Positions 17,609 through 25,809 of a stretch of DNA of 58,089 bases are shown here, piece by piece (position 1 is the first letter of the stretch; the number at the start of each line of letters is the position of its first letter). A model generated the notes under the pieces. That model ran no database searches, was not told where the DNA came from, and was given only the letters and a program-made list of their open reading frames with translations. A program made the position numbers and the translations under genes. This DNA comes from Lachnospiraceae bacterium (GTDB taxonomy: Bacteria; Bacillota; Clostridia; Lachnospirales; Lachnospiraceae): NCBI GenBank assembly GCA_017470935.1, contig JAFUXG010000003.1, positions 1 through 58,089 on the forward strand, given 5' to 3'.

Positions 17609-18931
17609 ATGGATAATAATATCGTGAAAGCAAGCCCTACAAAAGAGTTTTTTGTTAATATGTTGGTAAGAGACATAATGTTAAAACAGGCAATTATCGA
17701 ATTGATTGATAACAGTATAGATGGGGCAAGAAGCATACGGAATAATAATGAATACTCTGGACTTAATATAAATGTGTCCTTTAACAAATTATCGTTTAAG
17801 ATTGAGGATAATTGTGGTGGGATTCCATTAGATATTGCTGCAAATTATGCTTTTAGATTTGGAAGACCAAAGGGGTTTGATAAAAAAGATGTGGAATCTA
17901 CAGGCATTTTTGGCATTGGGATGAAAAGAGCTTTATTTAAGATTGGGAAAAAGTTTTCTATTCATTCTATTACTAACTCTACAGAATTTCAGCTAGATGT
18001 TGATGTTGACGAATGGTTAAAACAAGATGATAACGATTGGGATTTTCGATTTACAAATTTTGAAAACAATATGTATAATAATGATAATGAAGTAGGAACT
18101 AGCATTATTATTACTCAATTAAATAATGAAATAGCTGGAGAATTAGATAATTCAGAATTTGAAAAAGAGGTTATTGAACATATTCAAAGAAGAGTAGGCT
18201 TAGATATATCATATGGTATTAATATTGTTGTTAACGGAAAGAAGCTGGTAGGTAATAATATATCGTTAATTAATAATGATCAAATAAAACCAATTAAAGA
18301 AGAATATACAGATAAGGATATTAAGGTCACAATTATATGTGGAATTGCGTCTCGTGAAGGTAAAAATTATCCACCAGAACAAGCAGGTTGGTATATATAT
18401 TGTAATGGTAGGTTAGTTGTAGCTGCTGATAAAAGTTCATTAACAACATGGAAAGACATGGAAAATAAAAGTAGTGGAGTGATTTTTCATAATAATTATG
18501 CTGGCTTTAGAGGAATTGTTTATTTTAACTCTAATTATCCCGCTGAATTACCTTGGAATACAACTAAGACCGGTTTAGATGAAACCTCATTGGTTTATTT
18601 ACGTGCAAGAGAAAAAATGAAAGAGTATTTTATTATTGTTAAAAATATTATTGATGAAATTAGAAATAATACGAATGAAAATGATGATGGTATAGAGGAA
18701 ACCATTGCACATATGCCTGGAACAGAATTGACACTAAAAAATATAGGTAAAATAAAAGATAATAGAATTATTACCATTACTAATGTCTCTTTATCTACCG
18801 TTCCTAAAGTCACTATTAGTTATAAAAAAACTAAGAAGGAAGCTGATGAAATTAAAGAGCAATTAAATGTAAAGACATACAAAGAAGTTGGTGAGAAAAC
18901 CTTTGAATACTATAAAGATGCGGAGTGTTAA
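17609..18931 (+). CDS. GHKL (HSP90/MORC-like) ATPase, second copy
   Basis: 440 residues. N-box AIIELIDNSIDGA (about 30-42), G1 IEDNCGGI (about 68-75), G2 GIFGIGMKRALF (about 100-111). Conserved YCNGRLVVAAD and ELPWNTTKTGLD in the second domain are typical of MORC-like bacterial ATPases. It is shorter than the copy at 13773 and not a recent duplicate: beyond the ATP-binding motifs I see little shared sequence. The last 7 bases reach past the in-frame GTG of the next gene, so the two are translationally coupled. The substrate is unknown. Confidence 0.75.
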   Translation: MDNNIVKASPTKEFFVNMLVRDIMLKQAIIELIDNSIDGARSIRNNNEYSGLNINVSFNKLSFKIEDNCGGIPLDIAANYAFRFGRPKGFDKKDVESTGIFGIGMKRALFKIGKKFSIHSITNSTEFQLDVDVDEWLKQDDNDWDFRFTNFENNMYNNDNEVGTSIIITQLNNEIAGELDNSEFEKEVIEHIQRRVGLDISYGINIVVNGKKLVGNNISLINNDQIKPIKEEYTDKDIKVTIICGIASREGKNYPPEQAGWYIYCNGRLVVAADKSSLTTWKDMENKSSGVIFHNNYAGFRGIVYFNSNYPAELPWNTTKTGLDETSLVYLRAREKMKEYFIIVKNIIDEIRNNTNENDDGIEETIAHMPGTELTLKNIGKIKDNRIITITNVSLSTVPKVTISYKKTKKEADEIKEQLNVKTYKEVGEKTFEYYKDAEC

Positions 18932-18933
18932 AT

Positions 18934-19893
18934 ATGCCAGGAAGTGACCAAAAAATTAATTATCAAATACGTCCAGCAAAATCAATAGAAAGAAAAATGC
19001 TTTGTGATTTGATTCGTGAAATACAGTTATTGCGATCGAACGGTGAAATGCGATATATTGGATTAGGTGCTAAGTACTTTACAGATTTTCTTTTATTGCA
19101 TAATGAATTTGGAATTACTGATATGATCAGTATAGAGGCACAAAAAGAAAGACAAATGAGATATGAGTTTAATAAACCGCTCAAGTATATTCAAATGTGG
19201 TATGGTTCGACAAATGAGGTTCTTCCACAGCTCGATAATTTTGACGATAAAATGAATCTTATTTGGTTAGATTACGATAGTATGTTTAATGAAACGATGC
19301 TAAAAGATGTTGAAACGATATGCAAAAAATTATGTGTTGGAAGCATGTTTTTTTTATCATGTAACTGCTCTTTTAGTGGTACACAAACTGATAAAATGAA
19401 AGCATTCAAAGAAAATGTTGGAGAATATTTTGATGAAAGCACAGAAAAAAAACAGTATTCGGCTAATAATATACCTTATACTATTAAATCATTAATAGAC
19501 AAACAAATTAAAAATAGTATTGAAATGAGAAAAAGAATTAATAATGATAATTTAGAATATCTTCAGTTGTTGTTTCTGAAATATAAAGATGGTGCTCAAA
19601 TGCTTACTATTGGTGGTGTTATAGTGGATGAAAAGTTGAGGAATAATATTGAGAACAGTAGGTTGTTTAATAAATATGATTTTATTTCTATAAATAATAA
19701 CTTATATTCTATAGATATTCCGCAATTAACTAATAAGGAGATACAGTTAATATTAAAGAATCTTCCGATTTCTGAGGAAGAATATATAATTAATCAAGAT
19801 AAGTTTTTTGGTATAGAATATGATGAGATAGCGAAATTTCAAAAAATATACCGATATTATCCATTTTATTCAGAAGGTGTATATAGAACGTAA
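18934..19893 (+). CDS. Rossmann-like protein, possibly a methyltransferase, in the second module
   Basis: 319 residues with an uncertain fold. RPAKSIERKMLCDLIREI is followed by MRYIGLGAKYFTDF, which resembles a class I methyltransferase glycine loop, then DMISIEAQ (acidic strand-2 position) and LIWLDYDSMFN (motif IV-like DY). That order fits an O-methyltransferase-like fold, but no specific family is recognised. I start at the ATG after GGAGTGTTAAAT; a GTG at 18925 is also possible. Being the third gene of a tight trio, it should be functionally linked to the PAPS-reductase-family and GHKL proteins. Confidence 0.5.
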   Translation: MPGSDQKINYQIRPAKSIERKMLCDLIREIQLLRSNGEMRYIGLGAKYFTDFLLLHNEFGITDMISIEAQKERQMRYEFNKPLKYIQMWYGSTNEVLPQLDNFDDKMNLIWLDYDSMFNETMLKDVETICKKLCVGSMFFLSCNCSFSGTQTDKMKAFKENVGEYFDESTEKKQYSANNIPYTIKSLIDKQIKNSIEMRKRINNDNLEYLQLLFLKYKDGAQMLTIGGVIVDEKLRNNIENSRLFNKYDFISINNNLYSIDIPQLTNKEIQLILKNLPISEEEYIINQDKFFGIEYDEIAKFQKIYRYYPFYSEGVYRT

Positions 19894-20063
19894 TACATAT
19901 AAGGGTCTAATCCATCAGATGATTTTTTATATTAAAGTAGGGGCTAAGTAATAAATTATTTAAGCATTCCTTTTGATTTTACAAACGGGTTATAGTTATG
20001 ATACAAAAAGATGAATTTTGAATAGCAAAAAGTAATTATGTTTTTACATTTGGAGGGAAGACC

Positions 20064-20582
20064 ATGATTGAGAATTTAAAACTAGTATTAAAAGAAGATG
20101 TCTTGGCAACTTATGAGCTTGATGGAAAAGAGAGTAAACTTCCATTAGAAGCTATTCGTAAATATTGGGATTATGCTAATGAAGCTGATCTGGAGGGCGC
20201 AAAGCTTTATACAGATGATAATAATGTTGTTGCGCTGCTGGCCACAGCATCTGATCAGGGAGGAGTTGTGGTTATCTGGGATGCGGCTTCGGAAGAGATA
20301 ACGCATATTTCTGATGCTTCCTATACTGTTGCTGTTGACATCTATGAAGGTAAAGTATTTACGTTATCATTTATACAAAGCTTCGGCACACCTCTTACGG
20401 CGAAGATGTTTATTGAACCTGTAGGAACTATGGATGCATTTAAGGAAGCAGATGAGGATAGAAATTTTGAATTTGAGGAACTGTCAGATTATGATGGGGA
20501 TGCTTCTGATGTTTCATTAACAGTTGATGCTGACAATTATATCATTAATATTAAGGATAAAGAGTTTGTGGTAAATAGATGA
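20064..20582 (+). CDS. Hypothetical acidic protein
   Basis: 172 residues, strongly acidic, predicted mostly beta (VVALLATASDQGGVVVIWD, ISDASYTVAVDIYEGKV). No signal peptide or membrane segment. I do not recognise the family. It has a good SD (GGAGGGAAGACC), its own 170-base upstream gap and a strong terminator, so it is probably monocistronic. The strand pattern could be a small beta-propeller-like or immunity-type fold, but nothing supports a function. Confidence 0.6.
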   Translation: MIENLKLVLKEDVLATYELDGKESKLPLEAIRKYWDYANEADLEGAKLYTDDNNVVALLATASDQGGVVVIWDAASEEITHISDASYTVAVDIYEGKVFTLSFIQSFGTPLTAKMFIEPVGTMDAFKEADEDRNFEFEELSDYDGDASDVSLTVDADNYIINIKDKEFVVNR

Positions 20583-20627
20583 TATAGGCAGCATTTATTA
20601 AATGATCAACTATTCGAGTATGTTAGA

Positions 20628-20653
20628 GGGGGAGCGGGAAGCTCCCCTTTTTT
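20628..20653 (+). terminator. Rho-independent terminator
   Basis: GGGGAGC-GGGAA-GCTCCCC followed by six T. It ends the hypothetical gene at 20064. Confidence 0.9.
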
Positions 20654-20663
20654 GAAATAACAC

Positions 20664-20692
20664 TTTACAAGGCGAACGTTTGTTTGTATAAT
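20664..20692 (+). promoter_or_regulatory. Sigma-A promoter of rhuM
   Basis: TTTACA (20664-20669), a 17-base spacer, TATAAT (20687-20692), 75 bases before the start codon. Confidence 0.7.
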
Positions 20693-20767
20693 GTATTTGT
20701 GAATATTATTACATTGTTTATGCTGTGAGTAGAAATTATCCAGAGGTAGAAAGGAGAAGTCTCAGTA

Positions 20768-21805
20768 ATGGCAAAAAAGAAGGAAATTACAATTAAATCA
20801 TCTGCGGCGGAGTATTTGACATATGTTGCTGCTACGGGAGATAACTCTGATAGTTTTGAAATGCGATATGTGGAAGAAAACATTTGGCTGACTCAGAAGA
20901 TGATGGCGGCTCTGTATGATGTGGCTGTTTCAACAATAAATGAACACATTAAAAAAATATATGAAGATGGAGAACTAGATGAGATGTCAACTATTCGGAA
21001 ATTCCGAATAGTTCAACAGGAAGGTAGTCGAGATGTAAGTAGGGACGTGACTCATTATAATCTTCAGATGATAATAGCTGTGGGATTTAAAGTAAATAAC
21101 GAACGCGCAGTACAATTCCGTAAATGGGCCGGGCAAATTGTAAAGGACTATACAATTCAAGGCTGGACTATGGATGTCGAAAGACTAAAAAAGGGACATA
21201 GGTTTACTAATGAATTCTTTGAACGTCAATTACAGCAGATTCGTGAAATCAGACTGTCGGAAAGAATGTTTTATCAGAAAGTTACGGATTTATATGCGAC
21301 GGCATTTGATTATAATAAAGATGCACCTACAACAAAAGCTTTTTTTAAGACCGTTCAAAATAAGATGCATTATGCTGTTCACAGGCATACAGCTGCTGAA
21401 TTGATTGTAGAACGTGCTGATGCTAATAAAGATCATATGGGTCTAACGACATGGGAGAATGCTCCTGATGGTAAAATTATTAAAGCGGATGTCAGCATTG
21501 CTAAAAATTATTTGAATGAAGAAGAAATGTCGTATCTTGAACGAATCGTATCTTTGTATCTGGATTATGCGGAATTGCAGGCACAGAGGCACATTCCTAT
21601 GAGTATGGAAGACTGGTCAAAACGTCTTGATGGTTTTTTGGAATTTAATGGAAATGAGTTGTTGGTTGGTCCAGGTAAGATCAGCGCAGAGCAGGCCAAG
21701 CTCCATGCAGAAACAGAATTTGAAAAATATAGAATTGTTCAGGATCGGCTTTTTCAGAGTGATTTTGATCGTTTTTTGGAATTGGAAGAGTCTGTTAAGA
21801 AATAA
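20768..21805 (+). CDS. rhuM: RhuM-family protein
   Basis: 345 residues. N-terminal part has the RhuM signature: VEENIWLTQKMMAALYDVAV, TINEHIKKIYEDGEL, and SRDVTHYNLQMIIAVGFKVN (Fic/KilA-N-like helix-turn-helix context). The C-terminal half is helical (FFERQLQQIREIRLSERMFY, AELQAQRHIPMSMEDW). RhuM was named from a Salmonella pathogenicity island and homologues are common in mobile and defence islands; the biochemical role is unknown. Length is normal for the family. RBS AAAGGAGAAGTCTCAGTA. The gene has its own promoter. Confidence 0.85.
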   Translation: MAKKKEITIKSSAAEYLTYVAATGDNSDSFEMRYVEENIWLTQKMMAALYDVAVSTINEHIKKIYEDGELDEMSTIRKFRIVQQEGSRDVSRDVTHYNLQMIIAVGFKVNNERAVQFRKWAGQIVKDYTIQGWTMDVERLKKGHRFTNEFFERQLQQIREIRLSERMFYQKVTDLYATAFDYNKDAPTTKAFFKTVQNKMHYAVHRHTAAELIVERADANKDHMGLTTWENAPDGKIIKADVSIAKNYLNEEEMSYLERIVSLYLDYAELQAQRHIPMSMEDWSKRLDGFLEFNGNELLVGPGKISAEQAKLHAETEFEKYRIVQDRLFQSDFDRFLELEESVKK

Positions 21806-21870
21806 AATACTCAAGTAAGTCTGGATAAAGGAATTGTTTGGCTACGAAAATAAAGGGAGGTTAACATACT

Positions 21871-22842
21871 ATGAAAGCATATGTTTTAAAAGTAACCATT
21901 AAGAATACTCATCCCCCAATTTGGAGGAGAGTTATAGTTCCGGCGGGGATAAGTTTCTCGCAGCTGAATCTAATCTTAAATACCGCGATAGGATGGTGTG
22001 GTTATCATCTTAGCTCATATGAGTTTAAAAATTATTATGTGAATATTGTGGACGATCCCGATGAATTTAGATTCGGAGGGGGTCCTAATGAATATATTGA
22101 TGCTGCTAATACCTGCATTGATGATTATTTGGATGACGAAGATATTAAGTCTTTCACATATACTTATGATTTTGGAGATGATTGGACTCATACCGTACAG
22201 ATAGAGAAAAGGTTAGATGATTATTCGGGTCCGTGTCCGATTGTTGCAAAGTACAAAGGAGATACACCATGGGAAGATTGTGGAGGAGTATGGGGGTTTT
22301 ATAATTACCTTGAAATACTGAATAATCCTCAGCATGAAGAGTTTAATGAAATAAATGAATGGACAGGCGGCAAAGTTCCGGAATACGACATGGAATTAGT
22401 TAATGATGAACTGTCCGGAATTATTCTGTCAAAAGAAAAGCGTCCACCTATGTCAACAAGTGAAGTTTATGATGCTTATTTTAAAAATAAAAAGCTGTAT
22501 ACTATCGAGTTTGATACTATAAATGATAGTTTTATGTCTTATGGTACGGATGTCTATAGCTTATTTTCAGAGATGGTAGAAGATTTTGGTGAGATTGATG
22601 AAAGGTTATCAGACATTTTATCAAAGAAAAGCATCAATGAAGAAGAAAAGTATGAAATCCATAATTTCTTATTCAGTGCAAATATGAATACAATTCTGGC
22701 GATGATGATAAATGATAAATTGTCTAAAAAGTTAGCAGAGCTAATGGGAGAAGACTCTGTGCCTTTTATTGACGAAGTAAATAACAGCGCAATCGATGAA
22801 TTGAATCGAATAATGGAAGTTATTATGGGTGAAGACGATTAA
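21871..22842 (+). CDS. Plasmid pRiA4b ORF-3-like protein
   Basis: 323 residues. The first 180 or so match the pRiA4b ORF-3 family: YVLKVTIKNTHPPIWRRVIV, then YTYDFGDDWTHTVQIEKRL and PWEDCGGVWGFYNYLEIL. These proteins are found on plasmids and in genomic islands; function unknown. The last 140 residues (from about 195) are an extra acidic helical extension. RBS AAAGGGAGG. It lies 65 bases after rhuM with no terminator between them, so read-through is possible. Confidence 0.8.
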   Translation: MKAYVLKVTIKNTHPPIWRRVIVPAGISFSQLNLILNTAIGWCGYHLSSYEFKNYYVNIVDDPDEFRFGGGPNEYIDAANTCIDDYLDDEDIKSFTYTYDFGDDWTHTVQIEKRLDDYSGPCPIVAKYKGDTPWEDCGGVWGFYNYLEILNNPQHEEFNEINEWTGGKVPEYDMELVNDELSGIILSKEKRPPMSTSEVYDAYFKNKKLYTIEFDTINDSFMSYGTDVYSLFSEMVEDFGEIDERLSDILSKKSINEEEKYEIHNFLFSANMNTILAMMINDKLSKKLAELMGEDSVPFIDEVNNSAIDELNRIMEVIMGEDD

Positions 22843-22933
22843 CGCATTATACTTACTTAAGGAAGGTGATAGTTACATAAAGAATTGGGATAATGCATCA
22901 TTGGAATATGGTAAACCAAGGAGGATTTACACT

Positions 22934-23488
22934 ATGCCACAATACAACACACAACAGACAAGCAAATTCATAAGCCTTATATTAAGGCACAAGCCTGAGA
23001 CTATTGGAATCACTCTTGACGAGCATGGCTGGGCTAATGTGGAGGAACTGATCAAGGGTGTTAATGGGACGGGCAGGAATCATTTAGATATGGAGCTGCT
23101 GGAGGAGATTGTGAGAACTGATAACAAGCAGCGATACTCCTTCAATGAGGACAAGACATTGATACGGGCTAACCAGGGGCATTCCATTCCGGTGGATGTG
23201 GAGCTTCCTGTGAAGGTGCCGCCTGAGTTTTTGTGGCATGGAACCGGGGAGAAGTATGTGGAGTCCATTGATCACCGGGGACTTGTACCGAAGTCACGAT
23301 TGTATGTGCATTTATCCGGTGATGTGGAGACTGCGGAGAATGTGGGAAGACGCCATGGGAAGCCTGTTATCTATAAGGTGTTAAGCGGGAAAATGCAGGA
23401 GGATGGATATACATTTTATCAGTCGGTTAATGGTGTGTGGCTGGTGAAGGAGGTGCCAGCCAAATATTTGGAGAAGATGACAATGTGA
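22934..23488 (+). CDS. kptA: RNA 2'-phosphotransferase, KptA/Tpt1 family
   Basis: 184 residues. KptA features: SKFISLILRHKPETIGITLD, GWANVEELI, RYSFNEDKTLIRANQGHS, LWHGTGEKYVESI, and HLSGDVETAENVG. The Arg-His-Arg-Arg set expected for NAD-dependent removal of an internal RNA 2'-phosphate appears present. The frame is open further upstream, but the ATG at 22934 has a perfect AAGGAGG eight bases away and gives the standard family length. In bacteria the substrate is uncertain; such phosphates arise after healing and ligation of cleaved RNA. Nearby SfsA and two RlaP-type nucleotidyltransferases fit an RNA-repair theme. Confidence 0.88.
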   Translation: MPQYNTQQTSKFISLILRHKPETIGITLDEHGWANVEELIKGVNGTGRNHLDMELLEEIVRTDNKQRYSFNEDKTLIRANQGHSIPVDVELPVKVPPEFLWHGTGEKYVESIDHRGLVPKSRLYVHLSGDVETAENVGRRHGKPVIYKVLSGKMQEDGYTFYQSVNGVWLVKEVPAKYLEKMTM

Positions 23489-23507
23489 TGCATAAAGGTT
23501 GTGAATT

Positions 23508-23585
23508 ATGAAAGCTTCAAAGACAAATATAACTCTGAAGCAGCCTCAGGGCATAAATGCAGATAATAAGGATATGATCATATGA
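23508..23585 (+). CDS. Possible 25-residue leader ORF
   Basis: ATG to TGA reading MKASKTNITLKQPQGI..., with its stop overlapping the next start as ATGA. The weak SD (AAAGGTTGTGA) and short length make this tentative; the overlap hints at translational coupling. Confidence 0.25.
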   Translation: MKASKTNITLKQPQGINADNKDMII

Positions 23586-23830
23586 ATGAAGATTTAAGAA
23601 TGAGTGTCTCATCTATGACACGGACAAAGGACAAGAAGGCGCTGTATGTTTTGTTTCAGGATGACACGAGAATGGCGGAGTTTGAGCTGCCTGCCTGCAG
23701 GGTCGTGAGCAATAAAGGGTTTTCGGAGGATGAGCTCAAGCAGCTTTTGGATTATGTGGATGGGCAGAGGGAGTACATTTATTCCCTGGGAAAGAAGCTT
23801 AATCCCATCAAGGCTATGATGAAGGATTGA
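23582..23830 (+). CDS. Small hypothetical protein
   Basis: 82 residues: MNEDLRMSVSSMTRTKDKKA, then FSEDELKQLLDYVDGQREYIY. An N-terminal beta part and a C-terminal helical part can be seen; no motif is recognised. The SD is AAGGATATGATCAT. It lies between kptA and sfsA on the same strand, so it may belong to that operon. It looks like a real gene by codon use and start context. Confidence 0.55.
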   Translation: MNEDLRMSVSSMTRTKDKKALYVLFQDDTRMAEFELPACRVVSNKGFSEDELKQLLDYVDGQREYIYSLGKKLNPIKAMMKD

Positions 23831-23915
23831 TATGATAGAGCCGGATTAATTATAAGGATAGCCGCAGGAAGGAATATTTGATTTTTATTATAATTTTTTA
23901 ATATGGTGTAGATTT

Positions 23916-24764
23916 ATGAAGTATAATAATATAACTCAAGCAACATTTATAAATCGTCCTAACAGATTCATCGCAGAGGTTGATATTAACGGCAGAAGAG
24001 AGATTGTTCATGTGAAGAATACCGGCAGATGCAAGGAGCTTCTGATTCCCGGATGTGAGGTGTGGCTTACGGAACCGGGTACACCGGGCAGAAAGACAAG
24101 ATATGATCTGGTAGCGGTAAGGAAGGACAACGGGATTCTTTTTAACATTGACAGCCAGGCTCCGAACAAGGTTGTAAAGGAGTGGTTGGCAGGGCAGGGC
24201 TATAGCAAGGTCGTGCCGGAGTACACTTATGGCAAATCCAGAATAGATTTCTATATGGAGAAAGCCCCGGATAATTTGCATGAAGGCTCAGAGCCGAAAC
24301 AGATATATATGGAAAATGTGGCAAGGAAACCGAAGCAGGAGCGATCAAGTGTCGATTTAGCGAATGAGGAATCAGGGCAGGAGCGATCAAGAGTCGATTT
24401 AGTGAATGAGGAATCAAGGCAGGAGCGATCAAGTGTCATTTCGATGGATGAGGAATCAGAGCCGGAACGATTCCTCATGGAGGTAAAGGGCTGTACCTTG
24501 GAAGTGGATGGCATTGGGTATTTTCCTGATGCGCCTACCGAGCGGGGAGTGAAGCATATCCGGGAATTGATAGGTGCAGGGAAGGCGGGCTATCATGCGA
24601 TTCTTGCATTTGTTATCCAGATGGACGGGGTATGTGAGGTGAGACCTAATATTGCTACACATCCGGAATTTGGAGTGGCTATGGATGAGGCGAGAGAGGC
24701 GGGGGTAGAGATATTATTCTTAACCTGTCATGTGGAGCCGGACGAGATTGTGATAACACTATAA
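23916..24764 (+). CDS. sfsA: SfsA family protein with an internal repeat insertion
   Basis: 282 residues against about 230 for the family. The N-terminal OB part (FINRPNRFIAEVDINGRREI, HVKNTGRCKELLIPG) and the C-terminal restriction-endonuclease-like part (FLMEVKGCTLE, YFPDAPTERGVKHIREL) are both intact. Between FYMEKAP and EPERFLMEVKG lies an extra segment of about 55 residues containing three 14-residue repeats (QERSSVDLANEES-like). It sits just ahead of the EVK catalytic-like motif. SfsA was named for an effect on maltose metabolism in E. coli and is a DNA-binding/nuclease-fold protein; its activity remains unclear. Start ATG 23916 has only a weak SD. Confidence 0.85.
   Translation: MKYNNITQATFINRPNRFIAEVDINGRREIVHVKNTGRCKELLIPGCEVWLTEPGTPGRKTRYDLVAVRKDNGILFNIDSQAPNKVVKEWLAGQGYSKVVPEYTYGKSRIDFYMEKAPDNLHEGSEPKQIYMENVARKPKQERSSVDLANEESGQERSRVDLVNEESRQERSSVISMDEESEPERFLMEVKGCTLEVDGIGYFPDAPTERGVKHIRELIGAGKAGYHAILAFVIQMDGVCEVRPNIATHPEFGVAMDEAREAGVEILFLTCHVEPDEIVITL
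24333..24458 (+). repeat. Three 42-bp in-frame tandem repeats in sfsA
   Basis: Units 24333-24374, 24375-24416 and 24417-24458, with a partial fourth. Each encodes 14 residues of the type (K/G/R)QERSSVDLANEES. The reading frame is kept, so copy number could vary without breaking the gene. Confidence 0.85.
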
Positions 24765-24783
24765 CAAAAGAGGCGTAGGATAA

Positions 24784-25809
24784 ATGATGGATTTCAAAGA
24801 AATTATGAATACAACTGAATATGATTTCCTTAGGACTAATGAGAGGCTTGGAGACAGGATAATGCTTTTGGGACTTGGGGGAAGCTATGCTTATGGAACG
24901 AATAATGAGGGCAGTGATATTGATTTTCGGGGAGTTACATTGCAGCTTCCTTCGGATTTGATAGGAATGACTGAGTTTGAGCAGTTTGAGGATGATAAGA
25001 CTGATACGGTTATATATGGGTTCAACAAGCTTGTGAAGCTTCTTTTGGAGTGTAATCCCAATACATGTGAGATGCTGGGACTGGATGAGGATCAATATCT
25101 TATCAAGTCAGAGCTGGGGCAGGAGCTGATCGATAACAGCAGGCTTTTTCTTTCCAAGAGGGCTATTAAGTCCTTTGGAGGGTATGCGGATTCGCAGCTT
25201 AGGAGATTACAGAATGCTATCGCAAGGGATACTCTGCCTCAAAGTGATAGGGAAAAGCATATATTAAAGTCAGTAATGAATTCACTTGAGGATTTTAACC
25301 GCAGATATGCCGGCAAAGAGAAGGGCAATATCAGGCTCTACATTGATAAAGCAGAGAATCCGGAATTTGATACGGAAATTTTTGTGGATGCTGATTATGA
25401 GCATTTTCCTTTGCGGGATTATACAAATCAGTGGGGGATCATGAAGAATGTTATTCGGGAATATGACAAGATTGGAAAGCGCAACAAGAAAAAGGATGAC
25501 AATCATCTGAACAAGCATGCCATGCATCTGATTCGGCTGTTTATGATGGCCATAGATATATTGGAGAAGGGTGAGATCCTGACACATCGCAAAGATGATC
25601 TGCCAACACTTCTTGCTATCCGCAGGGGCGACTATATGCTTTCTGATGGAACATTTTCACCTGAGTTTTATGAGCTGCTGGAGGAATATGAGCGCAGGCT
25701 TGATGAGGCTGCTGCAAAGACCGTCCTGCCGGATAATCCGGACATGGAGAAGGTGGAACATTTTGTAGAAAGAGTTAACAGATTTGCAGTTTTGGGAGAG
25801 TATAAATGA
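24784..25809 (+). CDS. RlaP/YcgL-type nucleotidyltransferase, first copy
   Basis: 341 residues. DNA polymerase beta-superfamily signature at about 35-50: GLGGSYAYGTNNEGSDID followed by FRGV, giving the GS...D-x-D metal-binding motif. Then CNPNTCEMLGLDED and a helical C-terminal half (LNKHAMHLIRLFMMAIDIL). This matches the predicted nucleotidyltransferase family PF10127, which Burroughs and Aravind named RlaP for its link to RNA ligase-based repair. The stop overlaps the next start by 4 bases (ATGA), so the two NTases are coupled. Substrate unknown. Confidence 0.8.
   Translation: MMDFKEIMNTTEYDFLRTNERLGDRIMLLGLGGSYAYGTNNEGSDIDFRGVTLQLPSDLIGMTEFEQFEDDKTDTVIYGFNKLVKLLLECNPNTCEMLGLDEDQYLIKSELGQELIDNSRLFLSKRAIKSFGGYADSQLRRLQNAIARDTLPQSDREKHILKSVMNSLEDFNRRYAGKEKGNIRLYIDKAENPEFDTEIFVDADYEHFPLRDYTNQWGIMKNVIREYDKIGKRNKKKDDNHLNKHAMHLIRLFMMAIDILEKGEILTHRKDDLPTLLAIRRGDYMLSDGTFSPEFYELLEEYERRLDEAAAKTVLPDNPDMEKVEHFVERVNRFAVLGEYK

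Noticed and set aside
2963-19893. Canonical Dnd or BREX system
   Set aside because: No DndB/DndD/DndE, no PglZ, PglX or BrxL-like protein is seen; the content fits Ssp-like modification better.
19894-20063. Terminator after the second module
   Set aside because: AATCCATCAGATGATTTTTT can form only a short bulged stem; too weak to call.
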